A DNA stretch of 47,432 nt from Hydrogenophaga intermedia (GCA_945890705.1 CAMDCY010000005.1:1-47432); one strand, 5' to 3'; numbered from the stretch's first letter, positions 18,593-26,991 are shown. A program made the numbers and translations. Notes: a model not told the origin generated them from the sequence alone.

Positions 18593-19708
18593 ATGAACGC
18601 CAACCCCACCCGCGACACCGCGTATTCGCGTCCTGCCGACAAGACCAGCCGCACTGACGACGAACGCATCCAGGACATCACCGTGTTGCCCCCTCCCGAA
18701 CACCTCATCCGCTTTTTCCCCATCGCTGGCACGCCGGTGGAGCAACTCATTGGGCAAACCCGCCAACGCATATCGCGCATCTTGCACGGCCAAGACGACC
18801 GCCTCTTGGTCATCATCGGCCCCTGCTCGATCCACGACCCTGCCGCCGCCATCGATTACGCGCGCCGCTTGAAGCCCTTGCGCGACCAATACGCCGACAG
18901 CCTGGAAATTGTGATGCGGGTCTACTTCGAAAAGCCACGCACGACCGTGGGCTGGAAGGGCTTGATCAACGATCCCTACTTGGACGAGAGCTTCCGTATC
19001 GACGAAGGCCTGCGCATGGCGCGCCAATTGCTCATTGAGATCAACCGCTTGGGCTTGCCTGCGGGCAGCGAGTTCTTGGACGTGATCAGCCCGCAGTACA
19101 TCGGCGACCTGATCAGCTGGGGCGCCATCGGTGCGCGCACCACCGAAAGCCAGGTGCACCGCGAATTGGCCTCGGGTTTGTCGGCGCCCATCGGTTTCAA
19201 GAATGGTACCGACGGCAACATCAAAATCGCCACCGACGCCATCCAAGCCGCAGCACGCGGCCACCACTTTTTGTCGGTGCACAAAAACGGCCAAGTGGCC
19301 ATTGTGCAGACCAAGGGCAACCAAGACTGCCACGTGATCCTGCGCGGCGGCAAGGCCCCCAACTACGACGCAGCCAGCGTGGCCACGGCCGTGGCCGATT
19401 TGTCGGCATCCCAATTGGCCCCGCGTTTGATGGTGGACTGCAGCCACGCCAACAGCAGCAAACAGCACGAGAAACAACTCGAGGTGGCGCGCGACATCGC
19501 GGGTCAAATCCGGGGCGGCTCGCGCAGCATTTTCGGTGTCATGATCGAAAGCCACATACAAGCGGGTGCGCAAAAGTTCACCCCCGGCAAAGACCGCGTG
19601 GACGCCTTGACCTACGGCAAAAGCATCACCGACGCTTGCTTGGGTTGGGACGATTCTTTGGCCGCCTTGGACGTGTTGTCACAGGCGGTGATCGCGGCCC
19701 GCGCTTGA
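18593..19708 (+). CDS. aroG: 3-deoxy-7-phosphoheptulonate (DAHP) synthase, class I
   Basis: This enzyme condenses phosphoenolpyruvate and erythrose 4-phosphate, the first committed step to Phe, Tyr and Trp. The 371-residue product has class I motifs: LLVIIGPCSIHDP near residue 65, YFEKPRTTVGWKGLINDP, WGAIGARTTESQ, GFKNGTDG, and the metal ligands in VDCSHANSSK and IFGVMIESH. Length and N terminus fit the AroF/G/H type; which end product inhibits it cannot be read with certainty. A strong Shine-Dalgarno CAGGAG (18581 to 18586) precedes the ATG. Regulation by the upstream attenuator is strongly suggested. Confidence 0.96.
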   Translation: MNANPTRDTAYSRPADKTSRTDDERIQDITVLPPPEHLIRFFPIAGTPVEQLIGQTRQRISRILHGQDDRLLVIIGPCSIHDPAAAIDYARRLKPLRDQYADSLEIVMRVYFEKPRTTVGWKGLINDPYLDESFRIDEGLRMARQLLIEINRLGLPAGSEFLDVISPQYIGDLISWGAIGARTTESQVHRELASGLSAPIGFKNGTDGNIKIATDAIQAAARGHHFLSVHKNGQVAIVQTKGNQDCHVILRGGKAPNYDAASVATAVADLSASQLAPRLMVDCSHANSSKQHEKQLEVARDIAGQIRGGSRSIFGVMIESHIQAGAQKFTPGKDRVDALTYGKSITDACLGWDDSLAALDVLSQAVIAARA

Positions 19709-19732
19709 GCCCAGGGGGCTTGCCCCCGGCTC
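19707..19732. terminator. Hairpin between convergent aroG and mpl
   Basis: GAGCC (19707 to 19711) pairs with GGCTC (19728 to 19732) and GGGGGC (19714 to 19719) with GCCCCC (19722 to 19727), with a two-base bulge and a two-base loop. The hairpin takes in parts of both stop codons and fills the 22-base gap between the genes. There is no T-tract, so it may act as a weak two-way terminator or as a 3'-end stabiliser. Confidence 0.5.
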
Positions 19733-21209
19733 AACGCGCCAAGGCTTTGAGCAGCTTGGCGTGGATGCCGCCAAAGCCACCGTTGCTCATGCACACGATG
19801 TGGTCCCCGGCTTGGGCTTGGGCGCTCACGCGCTCAACCAAAGCGTCGATGGTGGCGGCCACTTCGGCACGGGTGCCCATGGGCGCCAGTGCTTGCGTGG
19901 CGTCCCAGTCCAAGCCGCCACTGTGGCAAAACGCCAAGTCGGCCGATTCCAAACTCCAAGGCAGCTGCGACTTCATGGTGCCGAGCTTCATGGTGTTGCT
20001 GCGCGGCTCGAAGACCGCCAAGATGCGGCCCTGCGGCCCGATGCGTCGGCGCAAGCCGTCGAGCGTGGTGCGCAGCGCGGTGGGGTGGTGAGCAAAGTCG
20101 TCGTAGACCGTGATGTCACCGCCCGCGCGCAGGACGGTGCCGCTGACTTCCATGCGACGGCGCACGTTTTGGAATTGCCCCAAGGCTTCGGCGGCCAGAG
20201 CGGGCGCCACACCAACATGATCGGCCGCGGCAATCGCCGCCAGCGCGTTGAGTTGGTTGTGCACACCGCTGAGTGACCAGCGCACGTGGGCCACGGTTTG
20301 GTTGGACTGCAGCACGGCAAAGTCGTGCGGTTCACCTTCGGCGCGAAAGTCGCTCACCGCCGAACCAAAGGTGCGCAAGGTGCTCCAAAGCCCTTGGTGG
20401 ATCACGCGGTCGATGCTTTCTTCTAAACCATTGGCCACCACACGGCCGCTGCCGGGCACGGTGCGCAGCAGGTGGTGGAACTGGCGTTCGATTGCGGCGA
20501 GGTTGTCAAAAATGTCGGCGTGGTCGAATTCGAGGTTGTTGACGATGGCCGTGCGTGGGCGGTAGTGCACGAATTTGCTGCGTTTGTCGAAGAAAGCCGT
20601 GTCGTATTCGTCGGCTTCGATGACGAACAGCGGGCGTTGGGCTGGGTGTGCACTCTGCGTAGGTAAAGGAGGAGCCCGCAAAGCGGGCGGGGGACACGGA
20701 GCAGAGGGCGCACCCAGTTCAACGCTGGCTGGGCTGCCCAGACGCGCCGACACGCCAAAATTCAACGGCACACCACCCACCAAGAAACCGGGTTGCAGAC
20801 CCGCGTACTCCAAGATCCAAGCCAACATCGAAGTGGTCGTGGTTTTGCCATGCGTGCCCGCCACCGCCATCACGTGTCGGCCTTGCAGCACGTGTTCGCT
20901 CAGCCACTGTGGGCCGCTGGTGTAGTTGGCGCCCGACTCCAAAATCGCTTCCATCAAGGGATAGCGCGGCGTGCCATCGGACATTCGCGTGCGGCTGACC
21001 ACGTTGCCGACCACGTACATGTCGGGCTCGAGCTGCAATTGGTCGGCGCTGTAGCCCTCGATGAGCTCAATGCCCAAGGCCCGCAACTGGTCGCTCATGG
21101 GGGGGTAGACCCCCGTGTCGCAACCGGTGACTCGGTGACCGGCTTCGCGAGCCAACGCCGCCAAACCGCCCATGAACGTTCCACAAATGCCCAAGATGTG
21201 TATATGCAT
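19731..21209 (-). CDS. mpl: UDP-N-acetylmuramate:murein tripeptide ligase Mpl
   Basis: Mpl reattaches recycled L-Ala-gamma-D-Glu-meso-DAP to UDP-MurNAc, bypassing MurC, MurD and MurE. The 492-residue product has the N terminus MHIHILGICGTFMGGLAAL, the P-loop [14 protein letters not shown] near residue 118, the centre FVIEADEYDTAFFDKRSKF and NNLEFDHADIF, and the C-terminal VYDDFAHHPTALR. Residues about 165 to 190 are a Pro/Ala-rich insert encoded by a palindromic element (separate entry). The start at 21209 matches the family N terminus and has TAAAAT seven bases upstream; the frame stays open to 21560 but only by overlapping the divergent gene. Confidence 0.95.
   Translation of the reverse strand: MHIHILGICGTFMGGLAALAREAGHRVTGCDTGVYPPMSDQLRALGIELIEGYSADQLQLEPDMYVVGNVVSRTRMSDGTPRYPLMEAILESGANYTSGPQWLSEHVLQGRHVMAVAGTHGKTTTTSMLAWILEYAGLQPGFLVGGVPLNFGVSARLGSPASVELGAPSAPCPPPALRAPPLPTQSAHPAQRPLFVIEADEYDTAFFDKRSKFVHYRPRTAIVNNLEFDHADIFDNLAAIERQFHHLLRTVPGSGRVVANGLEESIDRVIHQGLWSTLRTFGSAVSDFRAEGEPHDFAVLQSNQTVAHVRWSLSGVHNQLNALAAIAAADHVGVAPALAAEALGQFQNVRRRMEVSGTVLRAGGDITVYDDFAHHPTALRTTLDGLRRRIGPQGRILAVFEPRSNTMKLGTMKSQLPWSLESADLAFCHSGGLDWDATQALAPMGTRAEVAATIDALVERVSAQAQAGDHIVCMSNGGFGGIHAKLLKALAR
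20642..20717. repeat. 76-bp palindromic element inserted in mpl
   Basis: CTGGGTGTGCACTCTGC (20642 to 20658) and GCAGAGGGCGCACCCAG (20701 to 20717) are inverted copies: 15 Watson-Crick pairs, one G-T and one mismatch. The centre holds a perfect inner hairpin GCCCGC-AAA-GCGGGC (20674 to 20688). The element is read in frame through mpl and encodes a Pro/Ala-rich insert between two conserved Mpl blocks. It looks like a mobile REP- or RPE-like sequence. No second copy was seen in this window. Confidence 0.75.
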
Positions 21210-21216
21210 GGCCCCG

Positions 21217-21222
21217 ATTTTA
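21217..21222 (-). promoter_or_regulatory. -10-like TAAAAT directly before mpl
   Basis: On the minus strand TAAAAT is followed by seven bases (CGGGGCC) and the mpl ATG at 21209. There is no Shine-Dalgarno, as in the other leaderless candidates. Confidence 0.48.
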
Positions 21223-21274
21223 GAGGCCTGCACGGTCATGCCCTTTCGGCTCAGCGCCACGCGAGGTGCCCATG

Positions 21275-21280
21275 CACAAT
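21275..21280 (+). promoter_or_regulatory. -10-like CACAAT directly before the 21287 gene
   Basis: CACAAT ends six bases before the ATG at 21287, with ACCGGC between and no Shine-Dalgarno. It faces the mpl promoter across about 50 bases. Confidence 0.38.
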
Positions 21281-21286
21281 ACCGGC

Positions 21287-21895
21287 ATGCACGAACACGC
21301 TTTGTCTCAAGATCCGCAAGCCTTGGAGCTGGCCTCGGTGGCTGCGCGCTGGGTGGTGGAAGAGGGCCTACGCCCCAGTGAGGCCAAACAGCGCGCGGCC
21401 GAGCACCTGGGTTTGAGGGGGCGCGTGCGTTGGCCCGATGAGTCCATGATGGACGCGGCCGTGCGCGAGCACATCGCCGTGTTTTGCCCGGAGAGCCAAG
21501 CCCAAGAACTGTTGGCTTTGCGTGCCGTGGCTTTGCGCTGGATGGCGCGTTTGTCGGCATTCCAGCCGCACGTGAGTGGGTCGGTCTGGCATGGCACGGC
21601 GACTCGCCACAACGATGTGTTCTTGCAGCTGTTCCTGGACGACGAAAAAGCCGTCGAGTGGTTGTTGATGGAGCGCCGCGTGACCTACCACCCCGGCTCG
21701 GCCAAGGGCTGGCGCGGTGAGATGGTACCGGTCTTGACCGTGCAGGACACCGATGAGGCCTTGGGCCCGGTGCTGATTCACCTCATGCTGCACGCTGCGG
21801 ACGACGTGCGTGGTGCCCTCAAACCCGATGCCATGGGGCGGGCACCCAGGGGCAACACGGCGGCTTTACAAAACTTGTTGGAGAACGTGGGATGA
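21287..21895 (+). CDS. Uncharacterised protein with nucleotidyltransferase-like segment
   Basis: The 202-residue product begins MHEHALSQDPQALELASVA. I do not recognise it as a named protein. The middle segment GSVWHGTATRHNDVFLQLF followed by an acidic DDEKAV loosely resembles the GS...D.D region of minimal nucleotidyltransferases, but key acidic spacing is not convincing. The C-terminal part (LGPVLIHLMLHAADDVRGAL) is helical. Its stop overlaps the TlpA-like gene by four bases and it is divergent from mpl, which gives no clear functional link. The earlier in-frame start at 21266 is possible; 21287 is chosen because CACAAT sits six bases upstream. Confidence 0.85.
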   Translation: MHEHALSQDPQALELASVAARWVVEEGLRPSEAKQRAAEHLGLRGRVRWPDESMMDAAVREHIAVFCPESQAQELLALRAVALRWMARLSAFQPHVSGSVWHGTATRHNDVFLQLFLDDEKAVEWLLMERRVTYHPGSAKGWRGEMVPVLTVQDTDEALGPVLIHLMLHAADDVRGALKPDAMGRAPRGNTAALQNLLENVG

Positions 21896-22428
21896 GCGAC
21901 TTGAGAAGACGGACTTTGGTTTGGGGGGGCGCCGGCTTGCTGGCCGCGGCCGCCGGTGCGGTGGTGTCTTGGCGTCGCTGGACACCCCAACCTTTGGCGG
22001 ATGACGCTGTGAATGGTTTTTGGGCGGCTGCCTTCGATTCCCCGCCAGGCGACCGGTCTTGGGTCATGGCCGACTTTCGGGGCAAACCGCTGGTGCTGAA
22101 TTTTTGGGCCACCTGGTGCCCGCCTTGTGTGGAAGAAATGCCCCTGCTGGATACTTTTTACCGACAGCAAAAAGATCAGGGGTGGCAGGTCTTGGGTTTG
22201 GCGGTTGATCAAGCGCCTGCGGTGCAGCAGTTTTTGCGGCGTTTGCCGGTGAGCTTTCCGATCGGGATGGCCGGCTTGCCAGGCGTGGAGCTGAGCCGCG
22301 CTTTGGGCAACACCACCGGGGGACTTCCCTTCACGGTCGTGTTCTCCCCCAAGGGCGAAGTGGCGCACCGCCAAATCGGCAAGCTGACGGCAGCCGATTT
22401 GGCGCGTTTGGGCGGTTTATTTTCTTGA
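21892..22428 (+). CDS. TlpA/ResA-like membrane-anchored thioredoxin
   Basis: The 178-residue product has an arginine-rich start (SDLRRRTLVWGGAGLLAAAAG) that could be a twin-arginine-like or plain signal anchor, then a thioredoxin domain with the redox motif FWATWCPPCVEEMPLLD near residue 67 and the cis-proline region TGGLPFTVVFSPKGEV. Such proteins reduce disulfides in the periplasm, often for cytochrome c maturation. A CcsA-like gene is in the window, but far away at 32453. It overlaps the preceding gene by four bases. Confidence 0.9.
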   Translation: MSDLRRRTLVWGGAGLLAAAAGAVVSWRRWTPQPLADDAVNGFWAAAFDSPPGDRSWVMADFRGKPLVLNFWATWCPPCVEEMPLLDTFYRQQKDQGWQVLGLAVDQAPAVQQFLRRLPVSFPIGMAGLPGVELSRALGNTTGGLPFTVVFSPKGEVAHRQIGKLTAADLARLGGLFS

Positions 22429-22487
22429 TGTCATTAAGTGTCGTCTTTTGCTGTTATTTGATATTCAATTGCTAGTAAATTAAATTT

Positions 22488-22510
22488 CCCTGCTCCGTGA
22501 ATGAGCAGGG
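22488..22510. repeat. Inverted repeat in the tlpA-accB gap
   Basis: CCCTGCTC (22488 to 22495) and GAGCAGGG (22503 to 22510) form a perfect eight-pair stem with a seven-base loop. It follows an AT-rich stretch (22452 to 22487), and no T-tract follows on the plus strand. The 206-base gap (22429 to 22634) otherwise holds a possible -10 (TAAACT, 22539 to 22544) and the accB ribosome binding site; no gene was found in it. Confidence 0.5.
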
Positions 22511-22634
22511 AGGTGGCCAACAAAGCCTTTCTTTGCGGTAAACTGTGGCCCATTCATGGGTGCGGTGTTCTGTCCATCATTTCGAACGATGAACGAACAT
22601 GACACCGAATTGGCGGCAATTTATTGGAGAAGCT

Positions 22635-23090
22635 ATGGACTTGCGAAAACTGAAGACCTTGATTGACTTGGTCTCTGAATCCAACGTGTCTGAACTGGAA
22701 ATCACCGAAGCCGAAGGCAAGGTTCGCATCGTCAAAAGCATGCCGATGGGCATGGTCCCTGCACCGGTGACCTACGCCATGGCTCCTGTGGCCGCCGCGC
22801 CGGCCTCTGCCGCAGTGGTCGATGCCGCGCCTGTGGCTGTTCCAGCTGAGCCCGCAGGGCACGCCGTGACCTCTCCCATGGTAGGTACTTTCTACCGCGC
22901 TGCCAGCCCTGGCGCGAAGGCCTTCGTGGAAATCGGTGACACCGTCAAGGTGGGTCAGACCATTTGTATCGTTGAGGCCATGAAGATTCTCAACGAAATC
23001 GAGACCGACAAGGCCGGGGTGGTCAAGCAAATCCTGATCGACAACGGCCAAGCGGTTGAATACGGCCAGCCTTTGCTGATCATCGAATAA
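22635..23090 (+). CDS. accB: Biotin carboxyl carrier protein of acetyl-CoA carboxylase
   Basis: AccB carries biotin for acetyl-CoA carboxylase, which makes malonyl-CoA for fatty acid synthesis. The 151-residue product begins [18 protein letters not shown], has an Ala/Pro-rich linker at about residues 45 to 72, and a C-terminal biotinyl domain with the thumb region [16 protein letters not shown] and the biotinylation motif [21 protein letters not shown] before the ATG is a good ribosome binding site and fixes the start; an upstream in-frame ATG at 22599 gives an atypical N terminus. accC follows 11 bases later. In many relatives aroQ lies just before accB; it is absent here. Confidence 0.97.
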   Translation: MDLRKLKTLIDLVSESNVSELEITEAEGKVRIVKSMPMGMVPAPVTYAMAPVAAAPASAAVVDAAPVAVPAEPAGHAVTSPMVGTFYRAASPGAKAFVEIGDTVKVGQTICIVEAMKILNEIETDKAGVVKQILIDNGQAVEYGQPLLIIE

Positions 23091-23101
23091 GCGGCAGGAC
23101 C

Positions 23102-24451
23102 ATGTTCAAGAAAATCCTGATCGCCAACCGCGGCGAAATTGCCTTGCGCATCCAGCGCGCGTGCAAAGAAATGGGCATCAAAGCGGTGGTGGTTTACTCA
23201 GAAGCCGATCGCGACGCCAAATACGTCAAACTCGCCGACGAAGCGGTGTGCATTGGCCCAGCCCCTTCGGGTTTGAGCTACCTCAGCATGCCGGCCATCA
23301 TTTCAGCCGCCGAGGTGACCGACGCCGAAGCCATTCACCCCGGTTACGGCTTCTTGAGTGAAAACGCCGACTTCGCTGAGCGCGTAGAAAAAAGCGGATT
23401 CACCTTCATCGGCCCCACCCCTGAATCTATTAGGTTGATGGGTGACAAGGTCTCGGCCAAACAAGCCATGATTCGCGCCGGTGTGCCGTGTGTGCCCGGT
23501 TCCGAAGGTGCTTTGCCCGACGACCCTGCGGTCATCAAGCGCACGGCCAAGGCCGTGGGTTACCCCGTGATCATCAAGGCTGCGGGTGGTGGCGGTGGTC
23601 GTGGCATGCGTGTGGTGCACACCGAAGCGGCTTTGTTGCACGCGGTACAGACCACCAAAGCCGAAGCCGGTTCTGCGTTCGGTAACCCCGAGGTGTACAT
23701 GGAGAAGTTTCTCCAGAACCCGCGTCACATTGAAATTCAGATCCTAGCCGATCAGCACAAAAATGCGGTCTATTTGGGCGAGCGCGACTGTTCCATGCAG
23801 CGCCGCCACCAAAAGGTCATTGAGGAAGCGCCGGCACCGGGTATTCCGCGTAAGCTGATCGAGAAAATCGGTGAGCGCTGCTCTGCAGCGTGCAAAAAAA
23901 TCGGCTATCGTGGCGCTGGCACCTTCGAGTTCTTGTTCGAAAACGGAGAGTTCTACTTTATTGAAATGAACACCCGCGTGCAGGTCGAGCACCCCGTGAC
24001 CGAGTGGATCAGCGGCGTGGACATCGTGCGCACGCAGATCGCGGTGGCCGCCGGTGAGAAGCTGCCCTTCACGCAAAAGCAAATCGAGTTGCGTGGGCAC
24101 GCCATCGAGTGCCGTATCAATGCCGAAGACGCTTACAAGTTCACGCCTTCTCCCGGGCGCATCACCTCGTGGCACATGCCCGGTGGCCCGGGCGTGCGCG
24201 TGGACTCGCACGCTTACACCAACTATTTTGTGCCCTCGAATTACGACTCCATGATCGGCAAGTTGATCGTGTACGGCGACACGCGCGAACAGGCCTTGGC
24301 CCGCATGCGCACGGCCTTGTCCGAGACCGTGATCGAAGGCATCAAGACCAACATTCCCTTGCATCGCGAAATCATGGTGGATGCCAGTTTCGTGGCCGGT
24401 GGCACCAACATTCACTACTTGGAAGAGTGGCTGAGTCGACGCGAGCGTTGA
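23102..24451 (+). CDS. accC: Biotin carboxylase subunit of acetyl-CoA carboxylase
   Basis: AccC carboxylates the biotin on AccB using ATP and bicarbonate. The 449-residue product has the family start [19 protein letters not shown], the ATP-grasp glycine loop [14 protein letters not shown] near residue 160, [19 protein letters not shown], the catalytic region [16 protein letters not shown], and the C-terminal biotin carboxylase domain ([12 protein letters not shown]). It lies in the standard accB-accC pair, followed three bases later by prmA. Confidence 0.97.
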   Translation: MFKKILIANRGEIALRIQRACKEMGIKAVVVYSEADRDAKYVKLADEAVCIGPAPSGLSYLSMPAIISAAEVTDAEAIHPGYGFLSENADFAERVEKSGFTFIGPTPESIRLMGDKVSAKQAMIRAGVPCVPGSEGALPDDPAVIKRTAKAVGYPVIIKAAGGGGGRGMRVVHTEAALLHAVQTTKAEAGSAFGNPEVYMEKFLQNPRHIEIQILADQHKNAVYLGERDCSMQRRHQKVIEEAPAPGIPRKLIEKIGERCSAACKKIGYRGAGTFEFLFENGEFYFIEMNTRVQVEHPVTEWISGVDIVRTQIAVAAGEKLPFTQKQIELRGHAIECRINAEDAYKFTPSPGRITSWHMPGGPGVRVDSHAYTNYFVPSNYDSMIGKLIVYGDTREQALARMRTALSETVIEGIKTNIPLHREIMVDASFVAGGTNIHYLEEWLSRRER

Positions 24452-24454
24452 CCC

Positions 24455-25345
24455 ATGGCCTTATATGAATTGGTGTTGATGGTGCCCGAGGCGGTCGTGG
24501 AAACGGTCGGCGAGGCCTTGGACGCTTTGGATGCCCTGAGTGTGTCGGTGGAAGACGCCGATGCGATGACCGATGCCGAGACCGCTTTGTTTGGCGAGCC
24601 TGGCATGCCCGCCCCCAAAGAGGGTTGGTGCCGTTCGCGCATCGTCGGTTTGTTTACCACCGAGTTGGCGGCTCGAGAAGCCTCTGACTTGCTGGGTGCG
24701 CAAGACTTCTTTGTGGGCTGTGAAGTTTTGGGTGTGAAAAACGTGCCCGAACAAGACTGGGTGCGCCTGACCCAATCGCAGTTCGAGCCCGTGGCCATCA
24801 CCGACGATTTTTGGATCGTCCCGAGTTGGCACGAACCCCCCGCCGGTGCACAACACGTGATCCGCTTGGACCCGGGCTTGGCCTTCGGCACCGGCACCCA
24901 CCCCACCACCCGCATGTGTTTGCGCTGGATCGCGGCGCGAAAGCTGAGCGATCAACGTGTGTTGGATTACGGTTGTGGTTCGGGCATCTTGGCCATTGGT
25001 GCGGCCCGTATGGGTGCCACCGATGTGACCGCGGTGGACATCGACCCTGCCGCGGTGACCGCCACCGACCTCAACGCACATGCCAACCACGTGAGCTTGC
25101 ACACCGGTTTGCCAGATTTGGCCTGCGGTACGTACGACGTGGTCTTGGCCAACATCTTGGCCACGCCGCTCAAGGTCTTGGCGCCTTTGTTGTGCGCTCA
25201 TGTGGCGGCGGGCGGTCATTTGGTGTTGGCTGGCATCCTGTCGCGCCAAGCCACGGAGCTGCAAGAAGCCTACGCGCCTTACTTGCTTTTGTCGGTGGCC
25301 GACGAACAAGAAGGCTGGGTGCTCATGTCCGCTCAGCGGATTTGA
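24455..25345 (+). CDS. prmA: Ribosomal protein L11 methyltransferase
   Basis: PrmA trimethylates ribosomal protein L11. The 296-residue product has an N-terminal substrate-recognition domain (MALYELVLMVPEAVVETVG), a linker, and a class I methyltransferase domain with LDPGLAFGTGTHPTTRMCL, motif I VLDYGCGSGILAIGAARMG, the acidic VDIDPAAV, and the catalytic-loop motif VLANILATPL. It is co-oriented with accC and probably cotranscribed; this order is common in proteobacteria. Confidence 0.96.
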   Translation: MALYELVLMVPEAVVETVGEALDALDALSVSVEDADAMTDAETALFGEPGMPAPKEGWCRSRIVGLFTTELAAREASDLLGAQDFFVGCEVLGVKNVPEQDWVRLTQSQFEPVAITDDFWIVPSWHEPPAGAQHVIRLDPGLAFGTGTHPTTRMCLRWIAARKLSDQRVLDYGCGSGILAIGAARMGATDVTAVDIDPAAVTATDLNAHANHVSLHTGLPDLACGTYDVVLANILATPLKVLAPLLCAHVAAGGHLVLAGILSRQATELQEAYAPYLLLSVADEQEGWVLMSAQRI

Positions 25346-25360
25346 TTCAACGCTCCCTGC

Positions 25361-25366
25361 AATAAT
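25361..25366 (+). promoter_or_regulatory. -10-like AATAAT directly before the DUF3426 gene
   Basis: AATAATGGCGGC runs straight into the ATG at 25373, so the hexamer ends six bases before the start, with no Shine-Dalgarno. The arrangement matches tldD, sharing AATGGCGGC-ATG exactly. Confidence 0.45.
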
Positions 25367-25372
25367 GGCGGC

Positions 25373-26347
25373 ATGAGTTTCATCACCCGCTGCCCTTCGT
25401 GTTCGACCTCCTTCAAGGTGGTGGCAGACCAGCTCCGCGTCTCGCAAGGGTGGGTGCGCTGTGGGCACTGCGCTGAAATCTTTGATGCCAACCAAGACAT
25501 CAAGCCGTGGGTGCCCACACCACCAGTTTTGACCAATGTGGTGGACGAACAGCAGCAACCGCCCGACCACGCATGGGCTCGCCAAGCCAGAGAGGGCGAG
25601 TCGTTGGTGCCGAACGACTCACCCTTGGACGGTGTGCTCGACGGTTTGTCTGAGCTCAGCGAGTCGCAATTGCCAGCCAATGCGAACGCCGATGCCTTAC
25701 ATCCCAACCATGAGATTGACGACAGATGGGCTTCGCCAGAGGCCATGCCGATCGATCAAGATCCGGTGTTGCACATCGATGTGCTGCAAGCCGACGGCGA
25801 CGAGCTGATCAATGAAGCGCCCGAGCCTGAACCCCGTTTCGTGCAGCAAGCCAAGCGACACGTGTTTTGGGCGTCAAGACGTGTGCGCGCCGTTTTGTGG
25901 GCTGGCGTTTGCTTGGGGGTTTTGGGCTTGGCTTTGCAGTGGGCTATTCACGATCGAGATCGTTTGGCTGCATGGCAACCCGCACTCAAGCCGCTGCTCA
26001 CGGCCATTTGCCAACCCATGGGATGTCGCATTGAATCGGTGCGACAGCTGGATGCTGTGGTCATCGAGAGCTCAGGCTTGGTGCGCTTGTTGGGCCAGTT
26101 GCATGCGATGGATGTGGTGCTCAAAAACACCCAAGCATGGCCGGTGGCAATGCCCTCATTGGAGTTGAGCCTGACCGATGGTCAAGACCAAGTGCTGGCT
26201 CGTCGAGCCTTGTTGGCCCAAGATTGGCCCGGTGCACCGCTGGTCCTGCAACCCGGGCAGTCGTGGCCCGTGAAGCTGCGCTTATCGATTGCCTTGGCCC
26301 CTGAGCAGACCATGGCGGGGTATCGCATGGCCTTGTTCTATCCCTGA
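25373..26347 (+). CDS. Zinc-ribbon and DUF3426 membrane protein
   Basis: The 324-residue product begins with a zinc ribbon, TRCPSCSTSFKVV and VRCGHCAEIFDA, the MJ0042-type CxxC...CxxC finger. A disordered acidic region follows, then one membrane segment (about residues 174 to 195, AVLWAGVCLGVLGLALQWAI), and a C-terminal DUF3426 beta domain with LELSLTDGQDQVLARRAL and GAPLVLQPGQSWPVKLR. The family is common in betaproteobacteria next to prmA; its function is not established. The layout suggests a cytoplasmic sensor-like finger with a periplasmic domain, which is inference. Confidence 0.9.
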   Translation: MSFITRCPSCSTSFKVVADQLRVSQGWVRCGHCAEIFDANQDIKPWVPTPPVLTNVVDEQQQPPDHAWARQAREGESLVPNDSPLDGVLDGLSELSESQLPANANADALHPNHEIDDRWASPEAMPIDQDPVLHIDVLQADGDELINEAPEPEPRFVQQAKRHVFWASRRVRAVLWAGVCLGVLGLALQWAIHDRDRLAAWQPALKPLLTAICQPMGCRIESVRQLDAVVIESSGLVRLLGQLHAMDVVLKNTQAWPVAMPSLELSLTDGQDQVLARRALLAQDWPGAPLVLQPGQSWPVKLRLSIALAPEQTMAGYRMALFYP

Positions 26348-26377
26348 CCGCACTGCGCTCGATCTCAGCCGACCATG

Positions 26378-26405
26378 AAAAAAGCCCAACACTTGCGTGT
26401 TGGGC
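26378..26405 (-). terminator. Intrinsic terminator of the H1-like histone gene
   Basis: GCCCAACAC (26384 to 26392) and GTGTTGGGC (26397 to 26405) make a perfect nine-pair stem with a four-base loop. Six A residues at 26378 to 26383 become a T-tract on the minus strand, so it terminates the minus-strand histone gene 36 bases after its stop. It may also slow plus-strand transcription from the DUF3426 gene. Confidence 0.88.
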
Positions 26406-26441
26406 CATTCACCACCGTGAGGTGGAAGGAAGCATCCAACC

Positions 26442-26924
26442 TTAAGGCTTGGTGGACGTTGGAAACGGCCAGGCAGCTTGAGGGGTCAACTTCGTTTGCG
26501 CCGCAGGAGCAGCAGGGGCAGCCGGCTTATTAGCCGGCAGTGCTTTTTTTGCTGGAGCCGCTTTCTTCACGACAGCTTTCTTGGCTGCTGGCTTTTTGGC
26601 TGCAGGTTTCTTCGCTGCAGGCTTTTTAGCCGCTGGCTTCTTAGCTGCAGGCTTTTTGGCCGCGGGCTTTTTAGCTGCTGGCTTCTTGGCCGCAACCGCT
26701 TTTTTCACTGCTGCTTTTTTGGCGGCAGGCTTTTTGGCGGCGGGCTTTTTAGCTGCTGGCTTCTTAGCCGCAACCGCTTTTTTCACCACTGCTTTTTTAG
26801 CAGCAGGCTTCTTAGCGGCGGGCTTCTTGGCTGCTGGCTTCTTAGCCGCAACAACCTTCTTCACAGCTGCTTTTTTCGCAGCGGGTTTCTTTTTGGCCGG
26901 GGCGGCCTTTTTCGCAGTTGCCAT
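26442..26924 (-). CDS. H1-like histone (Lys/Ala/Pro repeat protein)
   Basis: The 160-residue product is almost wholly built of short KKPAA and KKAVA type units after [13 protein letters not shown], ending in an Ala/Pro-rich, uncharged tail ([15 protein letters not shown]). This is the composition of eukaryotic H1-tail-like bacterial proteins (Hc2, BpH1, AlgP type), which bind and compact DNA. It has no globular domain. An in-frame start six codons upstream at 26942 exists, but GGAGAACAAA stands before the chosen ATG. It lies between nrdB and the DUF3426 gene on its own transcription unit with its own terminator. The repeat number is likely to vary between strains. Confidence 0.9.
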   Translation of the reverse strand: MATAKKAAPAKKKPAAKKAAVKKVVAAKKPAAKKPAAKKPAAKKAVVKKAVAAKKPAAKKPAAKKPAAKKAAVKKAVAAKKPAAKKPAAKKPAAKKPAAKKPAAKKPAAKKPAAKKAVVKKAAPAKKALPANKPAAPAAPAAQTKLTPQAAWPFPTSTKP

Positions 26925-26991
26925 TTTGTTCTCCTTGATCAAGTTGCAAAGAGCACTTCATCCAGCAAGGGGCTGGTGAAGCGATTCAGCG

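Noticed and set aside
22488-22510. Hairpin after the TlpA-like gene as an intrinsic terminator for it
   Set aside because: No T-tract follows on the plus strand, so it is listed only as an inverted repeat.
26470-26900. Regular short repeats that could suggest a CRISPR or satellite array
   Set aside because: They are coding repeats of the H1-like histone in frame, with no spacers or cas genes.
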